A stretch of 64,000 nucleotides of DNA from Rhizobium leguminosarum (GTDB taxonomy: Bacteria; Pseudomonadota; Alphaproteobacteria; Rhizobiales; Rhizobiaceae): positions 62,001 through 126,000 of the forward strand of contig NZ_JAGIOR010000007.1 of NCBI RefSeq assembly GCF_017876795.1, written 5' to 3'. Under the pieces are notes generated by a model that saw nothing but the letters and a program-made list of their open reading frames with translations, did not search any database and had not been told where the DNA came from. How positions within the stretch are numbered: the stretch's first letter is position 1; every line of letters starts with the position of its first letter. The position numbers and the translations under genes are program-made. Shown in pieces: positions 46,415 through 57,359 of the stretch.

Positions 46415-48568
46415 TCATAGAAGGTTGCGTCTTCTGCCTTCCAGAAGGTCGATGATGGAATTGGCGGCATCCAGCACGTTGGTGCCGGGCCCAAAAACAG
46501 CAGCAACGCCGTTTTCCATCAGAAAGTCGTAGTCCTGACGGGGAACAACGCCGCCGACCACCACGACCACGTTCTTGGCCCCTTTGTCCTTCAATGACTG
46601 CACAAGCTGTGGCGCCAGCGTTTTGTGACCGGCAGCAAGTGAGGACATGCCGACGACTTGCACTTTTGCCTTTACTGCGAGATCCGCGGCCTCATCCGGT
46701 GTCTGGAAGAGCGGGCCGGCCAGCACGTCGAAACCGATATCGCCGAAAGCCGACGCTATGACTTTGGCGCCACGATCATGCCCGTCTTGGCCGAGCTTTG
46801 CGACCAGGATCCGTGGCTTCTTGCCAGACGTCTTGGCGTAATCGGCAAGCCGGCTGACAACTGTATTGTATTCCGGATCGCTCCCATAAGCAGCGCCGTA
46901 AATGTCACTGACGAATTCGGGTACAGCCGAATGAGCGCCGAAGCTCTTGCGCATCGCATCGGAGATTTCCCCGACGGTCGCGCGGGCGCGGGCAGCTTCG
47001 ACTGCGGCCGTGAGCAGGTTGCCCTGCACCGTCCTGGCAACTTCGCAAAGTACGGCCAACACCTGTTCGACCTTTTGCGGATCGCGCTTTCGGCGCAGAT
47101 CCTCCAGCCGCTTGACCTGTGCCTTGCGCACCGCCGTATTGTCGATCGCCATAATGTCGAGCTGGTCCTCGTTTTCGAGGCGAAATTTATTGACCCCGAC
47201 GATGATCTCGTCACCGCGATCGACCTTGGCCTGGCGCCGCGTCGCCGCCTCTTCGATCAGCCGCTTCGGAGCGCCTTCGGCGGCCGCCTTGGTCATGCCG
47301 CCCATGGCCTCGACCTCTTCGATCAAGTCCCAAGCCTTTTCCGCCAGCTCATTGGTGAGGCTCTCGATGTAATACGAGCCGGCCAGCGGATCGACAACCT
47401 TGGTCACACCCGTCTCGTGCTGCAGGATAAGCTGCGTGTTGCGCGCGATGCGGGCGGAAAAATCCGTCGGCAACGCCATTGCCTCGTCAAGGGCGTTGGT
47501 GTGCAGCGATTGCGTGCCGCCCAGCACGGCGGACAAGGCCTCATAGGCGGTGCGGATCACGTTGTTGTAAGGGTCCTGCTCCTGCAGCGAAACGCCCGAC
47601 GTTTGACAATGGGTTCGCAGCATCAGGGACGACTGCTTCTTCGGCTCGAACTCCTCCATGATCTTCGACCAGAGCAGGCGGGCGGCGCGCAGCTTTGCGG
47701 CCTCCATGAAGAAGTTCATGCCGATCGCGAAGAAGAAGGACAGTCGGCCGGCGAAGTCATCGATGTTCAGGCCCTTGGCGAGTGCTGCGCGCACATATTC
47801 GCGACCGTCAGCCAGCGTGAAGGCCAGCTCCTGCACCAGCGTAGCACCTGCCTCCTGCATATGGTAGCCGGAGATGGAAATCGAATTGAAACGCGGCATT
47901 TCCTTGGCTGTGTATTCGATGATGTCAGCAACGATCCGCATCGAGGGTTCGGGCGGATAGATGTAGGTGTTGCGGACCATGAACTCCTTGAGGATGTCGT
48001 TCTGGATGGTTCCGGACAACTCGGCACGCGAACATCCCTGTTCCTCACCTGCGACAATGAAGGAGGCGAGGATCGGGATCACCGCGCCGTTCATGGTCAT
48101 CGACACGGACATGTCTTTCAGCGGAATGCCGTCGAACAGGATTTTCATGTCCTCGACACTATCGATCGCGACCCCCGCCTTGCCGACATCGCCCTCGACG
48201 CGCGGGTGGTCCGAATCGTAACCGCGGTGGGTGGCTAGATCGAAAGCGACCGAAAGCCCCTTCTGCCCCGCGGAAAGGTTGCGACGATAAAAGGCATTCG
48301 ACGCCTCGGCGGTAGAGAAACCGGCATATTGGCGGATGGTCCAGGGTCGGCCGGCATACATAGTGGCGCGCGGGCCGCGCACGAAGGGTTTTATCCCGGG
48401 AAGAGTATCGAGATGATCGATATCCTTAACATCGTCGGCCGTGTACAGCGGCTTGATATCGATGCCTTCAGCAGTATGCCAGACCAGGGTCTCCGGCGAG
48501 GCGTTCAGCTCCTTTTCGGCAAGGTGCTTCCAATCTGCCATGGCTTTGCGCGGTACCTCAACCATCAC
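46415..48568 (-). CDS. Methylmalonyl-CoA mutase (single-chain)
   Basis: 717 residues. The TIM-barrel domain (residues 50-550) shows [18 protein letters not shown] and [17 protein letters not shown] for substrate binding. The C-terminal cobalamin domain has [16 protein letters not shown] (DxHxxG ligand) and [11 protein letters not shown]. It converts (R)-methylmalonyl-CoA to succinyl-CoA with adenosylcobalamin. The start overlaps the pccA stop by four bases. Neither epimerase nor the MeaB-type chaperone is in the window, so chromosomal copies would be needed. Confidence 0.95.
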   Translation of the reverse strand: MMVEVPRKAMADWKHLAEKELNASPETLVWHTAEGIDIKPLYTADDVKDIDHLDTLPGIKPFVRGPRATMYAGRPWTIRQYAGFSTAEASNAFYRRNLSAGQKGLSVAFDLATHRGYDSDHPRVEGDVGKAGVAIDSVEDMKILFDGIPLKDMSVSMTMNGAVIPILASFIVAGEEQGCSRAELSGTIQNDILKEFMVRNTYIYPPEPSMRIVADIIEYTAKEMPRFNSISISGYHMQEAGATLVQELAFTLADGREYVRAALAKGLNIDDFAGRLSFFFAIGMNFFMEAAKLRAARLLWSKIMEEFEPKKQSSLMLRTHCQTSGVSLQEQDPYNNVIRTAYEALSAVLGGTQSLHTNALDEAMALPTDFSARIARNTQLILQHETGVTKVVDPLAGSYYIESLTNELAEKAWDLIEEVEAMGGMTKAAAEGAPKRLIEEAATRRQAKVDRGDEIIVGVNKFRLENEDQLDIMAIDNTAVRKAQVKRLEDLRRKRDPQKVEQVLAVLCEVARTVQGNLLTAAVEAARARATVGEISDAMRKSFGAHSAVPEFVSDIYGAAYGSDPEYNTVVSRLADYAKTSGKKPRILVAKLGQDGHDRGAKVIASAFGDIGFDVLAGPLFQTPDEAADLAVKAKVQVVGMSSLAAGHKTLAPQLVQSLKDKGAKNVVVVVGGVVPRQDYDFLMENGVAAVFGPGTNVLDAANSIIDLLEGRRRNLL

Positions 48569-50583
48569 TCGAACTCCATGATCAACCCGTCAACCGCGAG
48601 GTTTTGGCCTACAGTTGCGGCCACTCGCTTCACGATCCGCCGCCGATCAGCCCTCAAGGTATTTTCCATCTTCATGGCTTCGACTGTCGCAAGTGCCTGG
48701 CCTGCTTCGACCATGTCGCCTTGCTTGACGGCGATCGACGTGACCGTGCCTGGCATCGGGCAAAGCACCATCCTGGAGGTGTCGGGCGGCAGCTTTGTCG
48801 GCATGAGGCGGGCGAAAGCACCAATACGCGGTGAGCGCACCGTCGCCGTCGCATCGATTCCGCGCCAGCGCAGACGGATCGACGAGCCGATGAGGTTAAC
48901 TTTCACCCCCATCGTCTCACAGCCTATTTGGAAGGACGCATGACTGTGGCCAGGTAACCACCCGCTTGAGATTGAAATCCTGACGTCGTCGGCAAAGGTC
49001 ACGCACGCCTCATCCGCATCGACCTTAATACTGACTTCGTGTCCTGCCCCAGACAGCGTGACCAGCCAGTCCTTGCCGACCATCCGCCGGTGATTGCCGA
49101 TCGTGCCGGAGATTTCTGCGTTCCGCTCTTGGATCCTCTGGTTGATCAGGGCGGCGATGGCCACGATTTTCCTGGCAGCGTGCATGTCCGGGGTGACGCC
49201 GGCGAAACCTTCAGGGAATTCTTCGGCGATGTAGGCGGTGGTCAGTTCGCCGGAGCGAAACCGCTCTTGGCCCATGACGGCAGAGAGAAAAGGCAGGTTA
49301 TGACCAATGCCCTCAACCTCGAAATCGTCGAGGGCGGAGGCCATTGCGTCGATCGCTTTGATGCGCGCCGATGTCCCCTCGCCTGGCGCCCAGCTGCAAA
49401 GCTTGGCGATCATGGGATCGTAATACATCGAGATTTCGCCGCCTTCGAAGACGCCGGTATCGTTCCGCACAATAGTACCATCCGCCTTTTTGCCTTCCAC
49501 CGGCGGGCGGTAGCGCGACAGACGACCGATCGAAGGCAGGAAATTGCGGTAGGGGTCTTCGGCATAGAGCCGGCTTTCTATCGCCCAGCCGTTGAGCTTC
49601 ACGTCGTCCTGGCGGGAGGAAAGCGTTTCACCGGCTGCAATTCGGATCATCTGCTCGACGAGATCGATGCCGGTGATGAGTTCGGTCACTGGATGTTCGA
49701 CCTGCAGACGGGTGTTCATTTCCAGAAAATAGAAGTTGCGCTCGCCATCGACGATGAACTCCACCGTGCCAGCGGAAAAATAACCCACAGCCTTTGCCAG
49801 CGCGACCGCCTGTTCGCCCATCGCATGCCGAGTGGCGACATCGAGGAATGGCGACGGCGCCTCTTCGATGACCTTCTGGTTTCGCCGTTGGATCGAGCAC
49901 TCGCGCTCGCCGAGATAAAGTGTTGTTCCATGCTGGTCGCCCAGCACCTGGATTTCGATATGGCGCGGCTGGTCGACGAATTTTTCGATGAAGATGCGGT
50001 CATCGCCAAAGGAGGCCTTGGCTTCATTACGGGAGGATTGGAAACCTTCGCGCGCTTGCGCATCGTTCCAGGCGATCCGCATTCCCTTGCCGCCACCACC
50101 GGCCGATGCCTTGATCATCACGGGGTAACCGATTGAAGACGCGATCTTGACCGCCTCGTCAGCATTCTCGATCAGATCCATATGGCCCGGTACGGTGGAC
50201 ACGCCGGCCTGTGAGGCAATACGCTTGGAGGTGATCTTGTCGCCCATCGCCTCGATCGCGCCGACCGGCGGGCCGATGAAGGCGACGCCGGCTTTTCCCA
50301 GCGTCTGCGCGAACGCGGCGTTTTCCGACAGGAAGCCATAGCCCGGATGAACCGCATCAGCGCCGGTCTGGTGGATAGCATCAAGGATGTTCTCGATGAC
50401 GATATAGGATTGGTTCGATGGCGCCGGGCCGATATGCACCGCCTCGTCAGCCATGCGCACATGCAGCGCCTGCGCATCCGCATCGGAATAGACAGCGACG
50501 GTCTTGATGCCCATTCTGCGCGCCGTCTTGATGACCCGGCAGGCGATCTCGCCGCGATTGGCTATGAGGATCTTTTTGAACAT
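48565..50583 (-). CDS. pccA: Propionyl-CoA carboxylase alpha subunit
   Basis: 672 residues. The biotin carboxylase domain (1-450) has [17 protein letters not shown] (ATP grasp), the [14 protein letters not shown] active site and [17 protein letters not shown] start ([15 protein letters not shown]). The C-terminal biotin carrier domain has [10 protein letters not shown] with the biotinylated Lys. It carboxylates biotin for PccB. It lies 12 bases after pccB and is coupled to mutase by an ATGA overlap. Confidence 0.95.
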   Translation of the reverse strand: MFKKILIANRGEIACRVIKTARRMGIKTVAVYSDADAQALHVRMADEAVHIGPAPSNQSYIVIENILDAIHQTGADAVHPGYGFLSENAAFAQTLGKAGVAFIGPPVGAIEAMGDKITSKRIASQAGVSTVPGHMDLIENADEAVKIASSIGYPVMIKASAGGGGKGMRIAWNDAQAREGFQSSRNEAKASFGDDRIFIEKFVDQPRHIEIQVLGDQHGTTLYLGERECSIQRRNQKVIEEAPSPFLDVATRHAMGEQAVALAKAVGYFSAGTVEFIVDGERNFYFLEMNTRLQVEHPVTELITGIDLVEQMIRIAAGETLSSRQDDVKLNGWAIESRLYAEDPYRNFLPSIGRLSRYRPPVEGKKADGTIVRNDTGVFEGGEISMYYDPMIAKLCSWAPGEGTSARIKAIDAMASALDDFEVEGIGHNLPFLSAVMGQERFRSGELTTAYIAEEFPEGFAGVTPDMHAARKIVAIAALINQRIQERNAEISGTIGNHRRMVGKDWLVTLSGAGHEVSIKVDADEACVTFADDVRISISSGWLPGHSHASFQIGCETMGVKVNLIGSSIRLRWRGIDATATVRSPRIGAFARLMPTKLPPDTSRMVLCPMPGTVTSIAVKQGDMVEAGQALATVEAMKMENTLRADRRRIVKRVAATVGQNLAVDGLIMEFE

Positions 50584-50595
50584 GGTTTGAAACCC

Positions 50596-52128
50596 TCACA
50601 ACGGGATGGTATCGTGTTTCTTCCAATGGGTCGTCACCTGCTTGCTGCGCAGGGAGGCGAATGCCCGGGCGATGCGGCGGCGCGAGGAATGCGGCATGAT
50701 CACCTCGTCGATGAAGCCACGCTCGGCGGCGACGAAGGGATTGGCGAAACGGGTTTCGTATTCCTTCGTCCGTGCGGCGATCTTGTCTGGGTCGCCAAGT
50801 TCGGAACGGTAGAGGATTTCCGTGGCGCCCTTGGCGCCCATCACCGCAATCTCGGCGGTCGGCCAGGCATAGTTGATGTCGGCGCCGATATGCTTGGAGG
50901 CCATGACGTCATAGGCGCCGCCATAGGCCTTGCGGGTGATCAGCGTCACCATCGGCACGGTCGCCTGGCTGTAGGCGAACAAAAGCTTGGCTCCGTGCTT
51001 GATGACGCCGCCATATTCCTGCGCTACGCCGGGCAGGAAGCCCGGAACGTCGACCAGTGTCAGGAGCGGGATCGAGAAGGCGTCGCAGAAGCGGACGAAG
51101 CGGGCGGCCTTGCGGGACGAGTCAATGTCGAGGCAGCCGGCCAGCACCATCGGCTGGTTGGCGACGATGCCCACCGTCTGTCCTTCGAGACGGATGAAGC
51201 CGGTGATGATGTTGCGGGCGAAGGCTTCCTGCAGCTCGAAGAAATCGCCTTCGTCGGCAATAGCGAGGATCAGTTCCTTCATGTCGTAGGGCTTTGCCGA
51301 ACTGTCCGGGATCAGCGTGTCCAGCCGGTTTTCAATACGCGCGGGATCGTCGTTGAAGGGACGGACCGGCGGCTTCTCACGGTTGTTTAGCGGCAGGAAA
51401 TCAAATAGCAGGCGCACCTGCTCCAGAGTCTCGATGTCGTTCTCATAGGCCGCGTCGGCGACCGAGGATTTGCGTGTATGGGTGCCCGCGCCACCAAGCT
51501 CCTCGGCGGTAACGATCTCGTTGGTGACGGTCTTCACCACGTCGGGACCGGTGACGAACATGTAGGATGAATCACGCACCATGAAGATGAAATCGGTCAT
51601 GGCAGGCGAATAGACCGCACCACCGGCGCAGGGACCCATGATGGCGGAGATCTGTGGAATGACGCCTGACGCTTCGGCATTGCGGCGGAACACTTCGGCA
51701 TAACCGGCAAGCGAGGCGACACCTTCCTGGATTCGAGCGCCACCGGAATCGTTGAGGCCGATGACAGGTGCGCCGTTGCGCACGGCCATGTCCATGATCT
51801 TGCATATCTTCTGCGCATGGGTTTCCGACAGCGAGCCGCCGAGCACGGTGAAGTCCTGGGAAAAGACATAGACCTGGCGGCCATTGATCGTGCCCCAGCC
51901 GGTCACCACGCCATCGCCGGCGACCTTCTGTTCCGCCATGCCGAAATCGACGGCGCGGTGGACGACGTACATGTCAAATTCTTCGAAAGAGTCTTCATCG
52001 AGCAGTACCTCGATACGCTCGCGCGCCGTCAGCTTTCCCTTAGCATGCTGGGCGTCGATGCGTTTCTGACCTCCTCCGAGCCTGGCTTCGGCCCGTCGAA
52101 CTTCCAGTTGTTCCAGCACAGCGCGCAT
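50596..52128 (-). CDS. pccB: Propionyl-CoA carboxylase beta subunit
   Basis: 510 residues from ATG 52128 behind GGAGGGG. The carboxyltransferase has two crotonase-like halves: [33 protein letters not shown] and [31 protein letters not shown]. The Asp at the end of [16 protein letters not shown] pocket region distinguishes propionyl- from acetyl-CoA carboxylases less surely by eye. Together with PccA it makes (S)-methylmalonyl-CoA. First gene of the carboxylase-mutase-dehydrogenase row; 178 bases separate it from the reductase gene. Confidence 0.93.
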   Translation of the reverse strand: MRAVLEQLEVRRAEARLGGGQKRIDAQHAKGKLTARERIEVLLDEDSFEEFDMYVVHRAVDFGMAEQKVAGDGVVTGWGTINGRQVYVFSQDFTVLGGSLSETHAQKICKIMDMAVRNGAPVIGLNDSGGARIQEGVASLAGYAEVFRRNAEASGVIPQISAIMGPCAGGAVYSPAMTDFIFMVRDSSYMFVTGPDVVKTVTNEIVTAEELGGAGTHTRKSSVADAAYENDIETLEQVRLLFDFLPLNNREKPPVRPFNDDPARIENRLDTLIPDSSAKPYDMKELILAIADEGDFFELQEAFARNIITGFIRLEGQTVGIVANQPMVLAGCLDIDSSRKAARFVRFCDAFSIPLLTLVDVPGFLPGVAQEYGGVIKHGAKLLFAYSQATVPMVTLITRKAYGGAYDVMASKHIGADINYAWPTAEIAVMGAKGATEILYRSELGDPDKIAARTKEYETRFANPFVAAERGFIDEVIMPHSSRRRIARAFASLRSKQVTTHWKKHDTIPL

Positions 52129-52306
52129 AGCCCCTCCGCGATTTTCATTTATTCGAACCGAAAAGCCGTCTGACACTTCAATCGAATATGTGTTGCTCTC
52201 GTTTCGCCCGACTGTGGTGTCGAACCACGCCTCTGTGAGGCATCGGCTGACTTCAACGCTATCGTCTTCCTCCAACTCCATGACAGCGGCTGTTTTCGGC
52301 CGCTTC

Positions 52307-53257
52307 TCAGGCGTCGAGAACAAGTCGCGGCCCGGCGCAGCCGGCCACGCAAACGATGACGTCCTTTTCTCTTTCTGCAGGCGTGAGGACCCGATCGTTG
52401 TGGACAGGTGGCCCCTCGATCCACGGCGTTCGACACGCACCACAAATTCCGCCCTCGCATGAAAAGGAAATGTCGGCATCGAGCTCTTCCAGCATATGCA
52501 CAATGTTAGCACCTGGCTCGACGACTGCTTCGCGTCCGCTTCGAGAAAGAACCACTTTGAAGGTGTCGTCGCTCCCGGCGATATCCGGTTTAGCGATCGA
52601 GAAACGCTCTATATGCACCCGTTCGGTGGGCCAGGACGACACGGCCTGTTCGAACGCCCTTAACATCGGTTCGGGGCCACAACAAAAAACTTTGGAGTGC
52701 TGTCCATGCGCTGAAACAATCGCGGCGTAGTCGGGAAAAGGATCATGGCGGGTGTCGGAGATGTGCACACGGCCCGCATCAATTGCCGGCCGGATCATCT
52801 CGGGAATGCTGGCTGGCCCATTGCTTGACCAGTACAGCACGTAATTGGCGCGACTTTGGTTCTCCATGTGCCGGATTGCCGAAACGAATGGAGTGATACC
52901 AATACCGCCAGCGACAAAGATATTCATATTTTCCTGGTCGAAGTCCATTCCGCCGCGTGGAAGAGACACGTCAATGCGTCCGCCGACTTCAAGGCCCTCA
53001 TGGATAAAGCGCGAGCCTCCGCGACCGAGATCTTCCTTCTTGACGCCGAGCACGTAGCGTGAATTTTCGTGCGGCGCATTGCAAAGCGAATACGTCCGAA
53101 CGAGTTTTTTGCCCAGATGCAGGTCGATATGGGCACCCGGTCTGAAAGGCGGCAAGTCCCATTGATCCTCATCCTCAAGGACAAGGACTTTAATGCCTGC
53201 GAGAGGCTCGCTGATGTCTTTTACGATCGTTTTGACCGTGCGTATCGCCTTCGCCAT
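52307..53257 (-). CDS. Flavin/[2Fe-2S] reductase (phthalate dioxygenase reductase type)
   Basis: 316 residues. FNR-like flavin domain with [12 protein letters not shown] domain with [15 protein letters not shown] and [12 protein letters not shown], then a C-terminal plant-type ferredoxin with [12 protein letters not shown] and a later Cys. Such reductases feed electrons to Rieske oxygenases or demethylases, but no oxygenase gene is here. Its ATG overlaps the stop of the MOSC gene (TGATG). MOSC and reductase domains occur fused in YiiM-like proteins, so the pair may act as one enzyme split in two. Confidence 0.88.
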   Translation of the reverse strand: MAKAIRTVKTIVKDISEPLAGIKVLVLEDEDQWDLPPFRPGAHIDLHLGKKLVRTYSLCNAPHENSRYVLGVKKEDLGRGGSRFIHEGLEVGGRIDVSLPRGGMDFDQENMNIFVAGGIGITPFVSAIRHMENQSRANYVLYWSSNGPASIPEMIRPAIDAGRVHISDTRHDPFPDYAAIVSAHGQHSKVFCCGPEPMLRAFEQAVSSWPTERVHIERFSIAKPDIAGSDDTFKVVLSRSGREAVVEPGANIVHMLEELDADISFSCEGGICGACRTPWIEGPPVHNDRVLTPAEREKDVIVCVAGCAGPRLVLDA

Positions 53258-53775
53258 CAGCACGGCCTCACGATGTCACCGACACGAACTTCCCCGCCCT
53301 CTATGATCCGACAGTTGAGCCCAGAGCGATGTATCATCGGGTCAAATACCGGTTTGCCCAAAATCTCCTCAATGTGGCGGCAGGGCGTCGACAGCCGTGT
53401 CGCTTCCAAGAGGCACGCACCTACTCGAAATCGTTGAAAGACAAGGTGATTGAGTGGCACGCCGCGCACTGTAATGTTGCGGCGGTGCTCCTCCGGTCGC
53501 AACTCGATCGCGTAGTCGCGCATGATGGCTTCCAGCGATTCCATTTCAAACAGGGTGACCTGGCGGCCTTCTTCGGGCTTGTGCGAATAAAAGCCAGCCT
53601 CATTTTCGATCAGATAACGATCACCCTCAATCCCCCGGCCGGCAATGAGATTCAGACTTTCGAACGACCGCATCGGTAGAAATGCGCGCGGCGTCCTGTG
53701 GAGGAAGCAGACTGTACCCTGCCAGGCCACACCGCCCTGAAACTGATCTTTGCTGTCGGTTCTCGTCATCTGCAC
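53257..53775 (-). CDS. MOSC-domain protein
   Basis: 172 residues. LIAGRGIEGDRY, RQVTLFEMESLE, NITVRGVPLNHLV and the Cys in LSTPCRHIEE follow the MOSC pattern; the Cys is the presumed sulfur/molybdenum-cofactor-interacting residue. MOSC proteins are linked to molybdenum cofactor sulfuration and to reduction of N-hydroxylated compounds. First gene of the minus-strand row, whose promoter overlaps the TGACA-N5-TGTCA site. Confidence 0.85.
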   Translation of the reverse strand: MQMTRTDSKDQFQGGVAWQGTVCFLHRTPRAFLPMRSFESLNLIAGRGIEGDRYLIENEAGFYSHKPEEGRQVTLFEMESLEAIMRDYAIELRPEEHRRNITVRGVPLNHLVFQRFRVGACLLEATRLSTPCRHIEEILGKPVFDPMIHRSGLNCRIIEGGEVRVGDIVRPC

Positions 53776-53931
53776 CAGCTCCGGCTTGTCGGCATTGGGT
53801 AAATTCGATCACGGGATAAGCAGTGCATGGCTCGGTCATAGCAGGACGTTAGCGTTGGCTGCGGTCTTGAAAATGTTTGCCTCGCGCTGCCCGATGGTGT
53901 CATCGTGATGCTCGACAGGTATATGCGACTA

Positions 53932-53946
53932 TGACACATTATGTCA
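53932..53946. promoter_or_regulatory. Operator candidate A, TGACA-N5-TGTCA
   Basis: TGACACATTATGTCA. On the minus strand the context is ATTGACATAATGTGTCATAG, where TTGACA can act as -35 with ATATAC 17 bases on, directed to the MOSC-reductase-pcc row. The same palindrome recurs at 54837. Confidence 0.6.
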
Positions 53947-54086
53947 ATAAGTGTCCTATAGGAAACTTTGTGTCCTGACTAAACGTCCTCGTTTGCGTAT
54001 CGTGGGCGGGATCGTGATAGTGGGCGTTGCATTTTGCGCCACGCCGGCCATAAATCGCCGACGGGGGCTGAAGAAAGAGCACAAGT

Positions 54087-54692
54087 ATGTTACGTGAAGT
54101 AAGGCATAAGGGCGACGGCTCTGATGAAGACGCCCCGATTACGGATAGGCCAAGAACGATGCCAATACTTCTCAAGAAGATCCGCGTCCAACATCAGATG
54201 ACATTGGAAATGCTTGCCGAAAAAAGCGGATTGACAAAGAGTTATATCTCAAAAGTCGAGCGCGGGATTGCCAAGCCGTCCATCGAAACCGCGTTGAAAC
54301 TTGCACAGGCAATGAGCGTCTCGGTTGAAACGCTTTTCGCCACGCAACCAGTGGAAGAAGCTTACTCCGTGGTGCGTGGGCAGGATGGCGTTGCTGGCGA
54401 CGCTAGCCAGTATCTCTCTCTTGTCGGGGGGCTCGGCCCAAACTCGAAAATGCGCGCCTTCATTGTCCGTCCTGGGCCGCGAAATAGGCGAAGCCGTATG
54501 CTCAGTCATCATTCGGGCGAGGAAATTCTGTTTGTTTTGCGTGGTTCCATCGAGCTTCAGATCGACAAGCGGATTGAGAACCTCACCGCCGGTGACTGCG
54601 TCACCCTCGATCCGGAGAAACCCCATCGGTTGATCGCGTTGGGCGATGAGCCTTGTGAAGCTCTGGTCGTCATCAAATCAGCTGAAGTGTAG
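54087..54692 (+). CDS. XRE-cupin transcriptional regulator
   Basis: 201 residues. The helix-turn-helix is LEMLAEKSGLTKSYISKVER in an XRE domain at about residues 28-85. The C-terminal cupin (about 120-198) has HHSGEEILFVLRG and DPEKPHRLIAL, a probable ligand-sensing barrel. This architecture often controls amino-acid or sulfur metabolism genes. It is divergent from the MOSC-pcc row and upstream of the ABC transporter. Palindromes of the same type flank it on both sides, which suggests that it regulates both. ATG 54159 is an alternative start. Confidence 0.88.
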   Translation: MLREVRHKGDGSDEDAPITDRPRTMPILLKKIRVQHQMTLEMLAEKSGLTKSYISKVERGIAKPSIETALKLAQAMSVSVETLFATQPVEEAYSVVRGQDGVAGDASQYLSLVGGLGPNSKMRAFIVRPGPRNRRSRMLSHHSGEEILFVLRGSIELQIDKRIENLTAGDCVTLDPEKPHRLIALGDEPCEALVVIKSAEV

Positions 54693-55089
54693 GCGCTCGC
54701 TCGACGCCATCAGCGACCGTGGCCCGGTTGTCGGTTATCGGTCTCCTCCCCGGCCCGCCGTGGCGTGCCGGCCTCGAAGGCAATGACACGGATAAAGCCA
54801 GGACAAAAACATTTTGTGTCCCCATAGTTTCCTGATTGACATCTTGTGTCATTGTGTAACTATGACAGCAATCCCGGATCGGGATCGCCAGGCGATGTTC
54901 AAGTCTGCACCAAATTTTCGGACTTTTCGGTCTGTGTGCAGGAAACGAGACGATATCCCAGGCAAGGGAACAAAAGCTTAAGTACCGCACAGCGCCGGCT
55001 GGGATGCGTCGCCTCCCGCCCTGTCTTTTTGCGCCCCATCGGTCGTGAGCTCACGCAGTTCAAACCACGATAAAAGTGTTGGAGGATCC
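54693..55089. other. Promoter region of the amino-acid transporter
   Basis: About 400 bases with operator candidate B (54837-54851) near the middle and no gene. Further GTGTCC/GGACA half-sites lie at 54800-54825. About 240 bases between the presumed promoter and the transporter start form an untranslated leader in which no riboswitch was recognised. Confidence 0.5.
54837..54851. promoter_or_regulatory. Operator candidate B, TGACA-N5-TGTCA
   Basis: TGACATCTTGTGTCA, within ATTGACATCTTGTGTCATTG. It matches site A read on the other strand at 16 of the 18 positions ATTGACATNNTGTGTCAT. TTGACA at 54836-54841 can be the -35 of the transporter promoter, so binding would block it. Confidence 0.6.
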
Positions 55090-56121
55090 ATGTTCAGCAG
55101 AAGCATCAAGATATTCATGGGAGGCGTCATTGCGGCCGCCGCAGCTTTGACCCACGGCGCCTTGGCGGCCGGGCCTACTTTGCAAAAAATTAAAGAGCGC
55201 GGCGAACTCGCCTGCGGCGTGTCGCAGGGGATTGGCGGCTTTTCGATGCCGGACAGTTCCGGCAAATGGACCGGGCTCGACGTGGATTTTTGCCGGGCGA
55301 TTGCCGCTGCAGTCTTCAATGACGCGAGCAAGGTCCAATTCGTCGCTTTGTCAGCGAAGGATCGCTTTACTGCCCTTCAATCCGGATCAGTCGACCTTCT
55401 GTCTCGCAACACGACTTGGACGATGTCACGCGAAACCACCCTTGGGATGAGTTTCGCAGTCGTCAACTTCTATGACGGCCAGGGCTTGCTCGCCAATAAG
55501 TCTCTTGGTGTTGCATCGGTCAAGGATCTCTCCGGGGCTACCGTATGTCTGACGTCCGGAACCACCCACGAAATGAACCTTGCCGATTATTTCAGGACAT
55601 ACGACCTGAAATATGAGGCGATCGTCTTCGTCACGGCCGATGAAACCATCAAGGCTTTTGAATCCGGCCGCTGCGACGTCTACACTGCGGATATGTCGGC
55701 GGTTTATGCCCAAAAGAGCAAGCTCAAACAGCCTGATGATTATGCCGTGCTTCCCGAACTGATCTCCAAGGAGCCGCTGGGCCCTGCGGTGCGCCAGGGT
55801 GACGCTGAGTGGGCAAACATCGTCAAATGGACGCATTTTGCAATGGTCAACGCGGAAGAATTCGGCGTCAACCACGCAAACATCGCCGAGATGCGAAAAT
55901 CACAGAACCCAGAAATCCGCAGGCTGCTTGGACTGGAAGGCAACCTTGGCGAAACGTTGGGCCTGAGCAACGATTGGGCTGACAGAATTGTCGCCCAGGT
56001 CGGCAACTATGGGGAAGTGTTCGAGGCCAACCTGGGGGCGCAGTCGCCATTGGCTATCAAGAGGGGCGTGAACGCACTCTGGTCAAAGGGCGGACTGCAG
56101 TACGCGCCGCCGATGCGTTGA
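55090..56121 (+). CDS. aapJ: Amino-acid ABC transporter substrate-binding protein (AapJ-like)
   Basis: 343 residues. Signal peptide MFSRSIKIFMGGVIAAAAAL...ALAAG with cleavage near residue 27. The mature part shows GELACGVSQGIGGFSMPDSS, GLDVDFCRAIAAAVF and the sequence VDLLSRNTTWTMSRE typical of the AapJ/BztA general L-amino-acid receptors. GGAGG precedes the ATG at 55090. A strong hairpin follows the stop, as often between receptor and permease genes to give excess receptor. Confidence 0.92.
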   Translation: MFSRSIKIFMGGVIAAAAALTHGALAAGPTLQKIKERGELACGVSQGIGGFSMPDSSGKWTGLDVDFCRAIAAAVFNDASKVQFVALSAKDRFTALQSGSVDLLSRNTTWTMSRETTLGMSFAVVNFYDGQGLLANKSLGVASVKDLSGATVCLTSGTTHEMNLADYFRTYDLKYEAIVFVTADETIKAFESGRCDVYTADMSAVYAQKSKLKQPDDYAVLPELISKEPLGPAVRQGDAEWANIVKWTHFAMVNAEEFGVNHANIAEMRKSQNPEIRRLLGLEGNLGETLGLSNDWADRIVAQVGNYGEVFEANLGAQSPLAIKRGVNALWSKGGLQYAPPMR

Positions 56122-56142
56122 AGGCGGCCCCAGGCCGCCTTC
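56120..56142 (+). terminator. Attenuating hairpin after the receptor gene
   Basis: GAAGGCGGCC (56120-56129) and GGCCGCCTTC (56133-56142) pair perfectly over a 3-nt loop, followed by TCTC. It starts inside the stop codon of the receptor gene. It would stabilise the aapJ message or reduce read-through to the permeases. Confidence 0.75.
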
Positions 56143-56182
56143 TCTCAGCTGTGCCCGTTTACTCCTGCTGAAGTAGGTTTCC

Positions 56183-57352
56183 ATGTCAGAGCAACTACAG
56201 TCCGCGCAACGGCAGACGGCTGCCTTGAACAACCCTAAAGTTCGCATGTTTCTCGGTCAGATCGTGCTCGCCGGCGTCCTATTCTATGGCCTGTACAGCG
56301 CTTTTGCCAACATGTCGTCGAACCTGGCTGAGCAGCGGATTGCGAGCGGTTTTGGGTTCCTGGCTCACCCGGCGGGCTTCGGCATCGCACAGGCGCTCAT
56401 TCCGTGGAGCGAGGCGATGACCTATGCACGGGCCTATCTCGTTGGCCTGCTGAACACTCTGTTGGTTTCGCTGGTCGCAATCTTTTTCTCGACGATCCTT
56501 GGCTTCTTCGTTGGCATCATCCGCCTGACCCCGAACTGGACGCTCTCCCAGCTGGCAAAATGGTATGTTGAGATTGTTAGAAACCTTCCACTGCTGTTTC
56601 AGATATTGTTCTGGTATCTGGCCGTTCTCGCAACCATGCCGGCACCGCGCTCAGCGATCTCGATCCTGGACGTGGCCTTCATCAGCCAGCGCGGCATCGC
56701 GCTTCCACGACTGGTCTACGGTGACGGTGCCGGAATCTGGCTGACGGCCCTGGTCTTGGCTGTTGGGTGTCTTTTTCTGTATCGGCGCTGGTCGAAGGCA
56801 CACCAACCGCGATTAAAGCGAGGATGGTTTCTTCCCTACGCCGCTGTCGCGACCGTGCTGGGAGCATGGCTGATCATCGACAGCCCGTTTTCATTCGCTA
56901 TTCCCAAACAGGAGCGCTTCAATCTCACGGGCGGTCTAACGATCTTGCCTGAATTCGCAGCTCTTCTCATCGCATTGACGGTTTATAGCTCCGCCTTTAT
57001 CGGCGAGATCGTACGCGCCGGGATCCAGGCGGTGCCCAAGGGGCAGGTCGAGGCTGGTCGCGCCTTGGGGATTGGCAATTCGCTCTTGCTTCGCTTCATT
57101 GTAATCCCTCAGGCGATGCGCATCATCATTCCCCTGCTGACCAGCCAATATCTCAACATCATCAAGAACTCGTCACTCGGCGTCACAATCGGCTATCCCG
57201 AGTTGGTCTCCGTCGGCGGAACCATGCTCAACCAGACGGGGCAGGCGATCGAGGTCGTCGGGATGTGGATGATGACCTATCTGACCATCTCGCTCGCGAC
57301 CTCCCTTTTCATGAACTGGTACAACACGCGCATGGCGTTGGTGGAAAGGTAA
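56183..57352 (+). CDS. aapQ: Amino-acid ABC transporter permease (AapQ-like)
   Basis: 389 residues, matching the long AapQ/BztB permease with about eight hydrophobic segments. The EAA-type coupling loop is VEAGRALGIGNSLLLRFIVI, then PQAMRIIIPLLTSQYLN. It forms the membrane channel with AapM. The gene is intact, 8 bases before the aapM start. Confidence 0.92.
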   Translation: MSEQLQSAQRQTAALNNPKVRMFLGQIVLAGVLFYGLYSAFANMSSNLAEQRIASGFGFLAHPAGFGIAQALIPWSEAMTYARAYLVGLLNTLLVSLVAIFFSTILGFFVGIIRLTPNWTLSQLAKWYVEIVRNLPLLFQILFWYLAVLATMPAPRSAISILDVAFISQRGIALPRLVYGDGAGIWLTALVLAVGCLFLYRRWSKAHQPRLKRGWFLPYAAVATVLGAWLIIDSPFSFAIPKQERFNLTGGLTILPEFAALLIALTVYSSAFIGEIVRAGIQAVPKGQVEAGRALGIGNSLLLRFIVIPQAMRIIIPLLTSQYLNIIKNSSLGVTIGYPELVSVGGTMLNQTGQAIEVVGMWMMTYLTISLATSLFMNWYNTRMALVER

Positions 57353-57359
57353 GGCGGCA

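Noticed and set aside
46658..48238. Long plus-strand reading frame (526 codons) opposite the mutase gene
   Set aside because: It is antisense to a fully convincing methylmalonyl-CoA mutase, has no family motifs and no ribosome site; high GC produces such mirror frames. The same applies to the long plus-strand frames opposite lpdA, aceE, pccA and the methylase-helicase.
54852..55089. Riboswitch in the transporter leader
   Set aside because: No SAM, lysine, glycine or other known aptamer core was recognised; only operator half-sites were seen.
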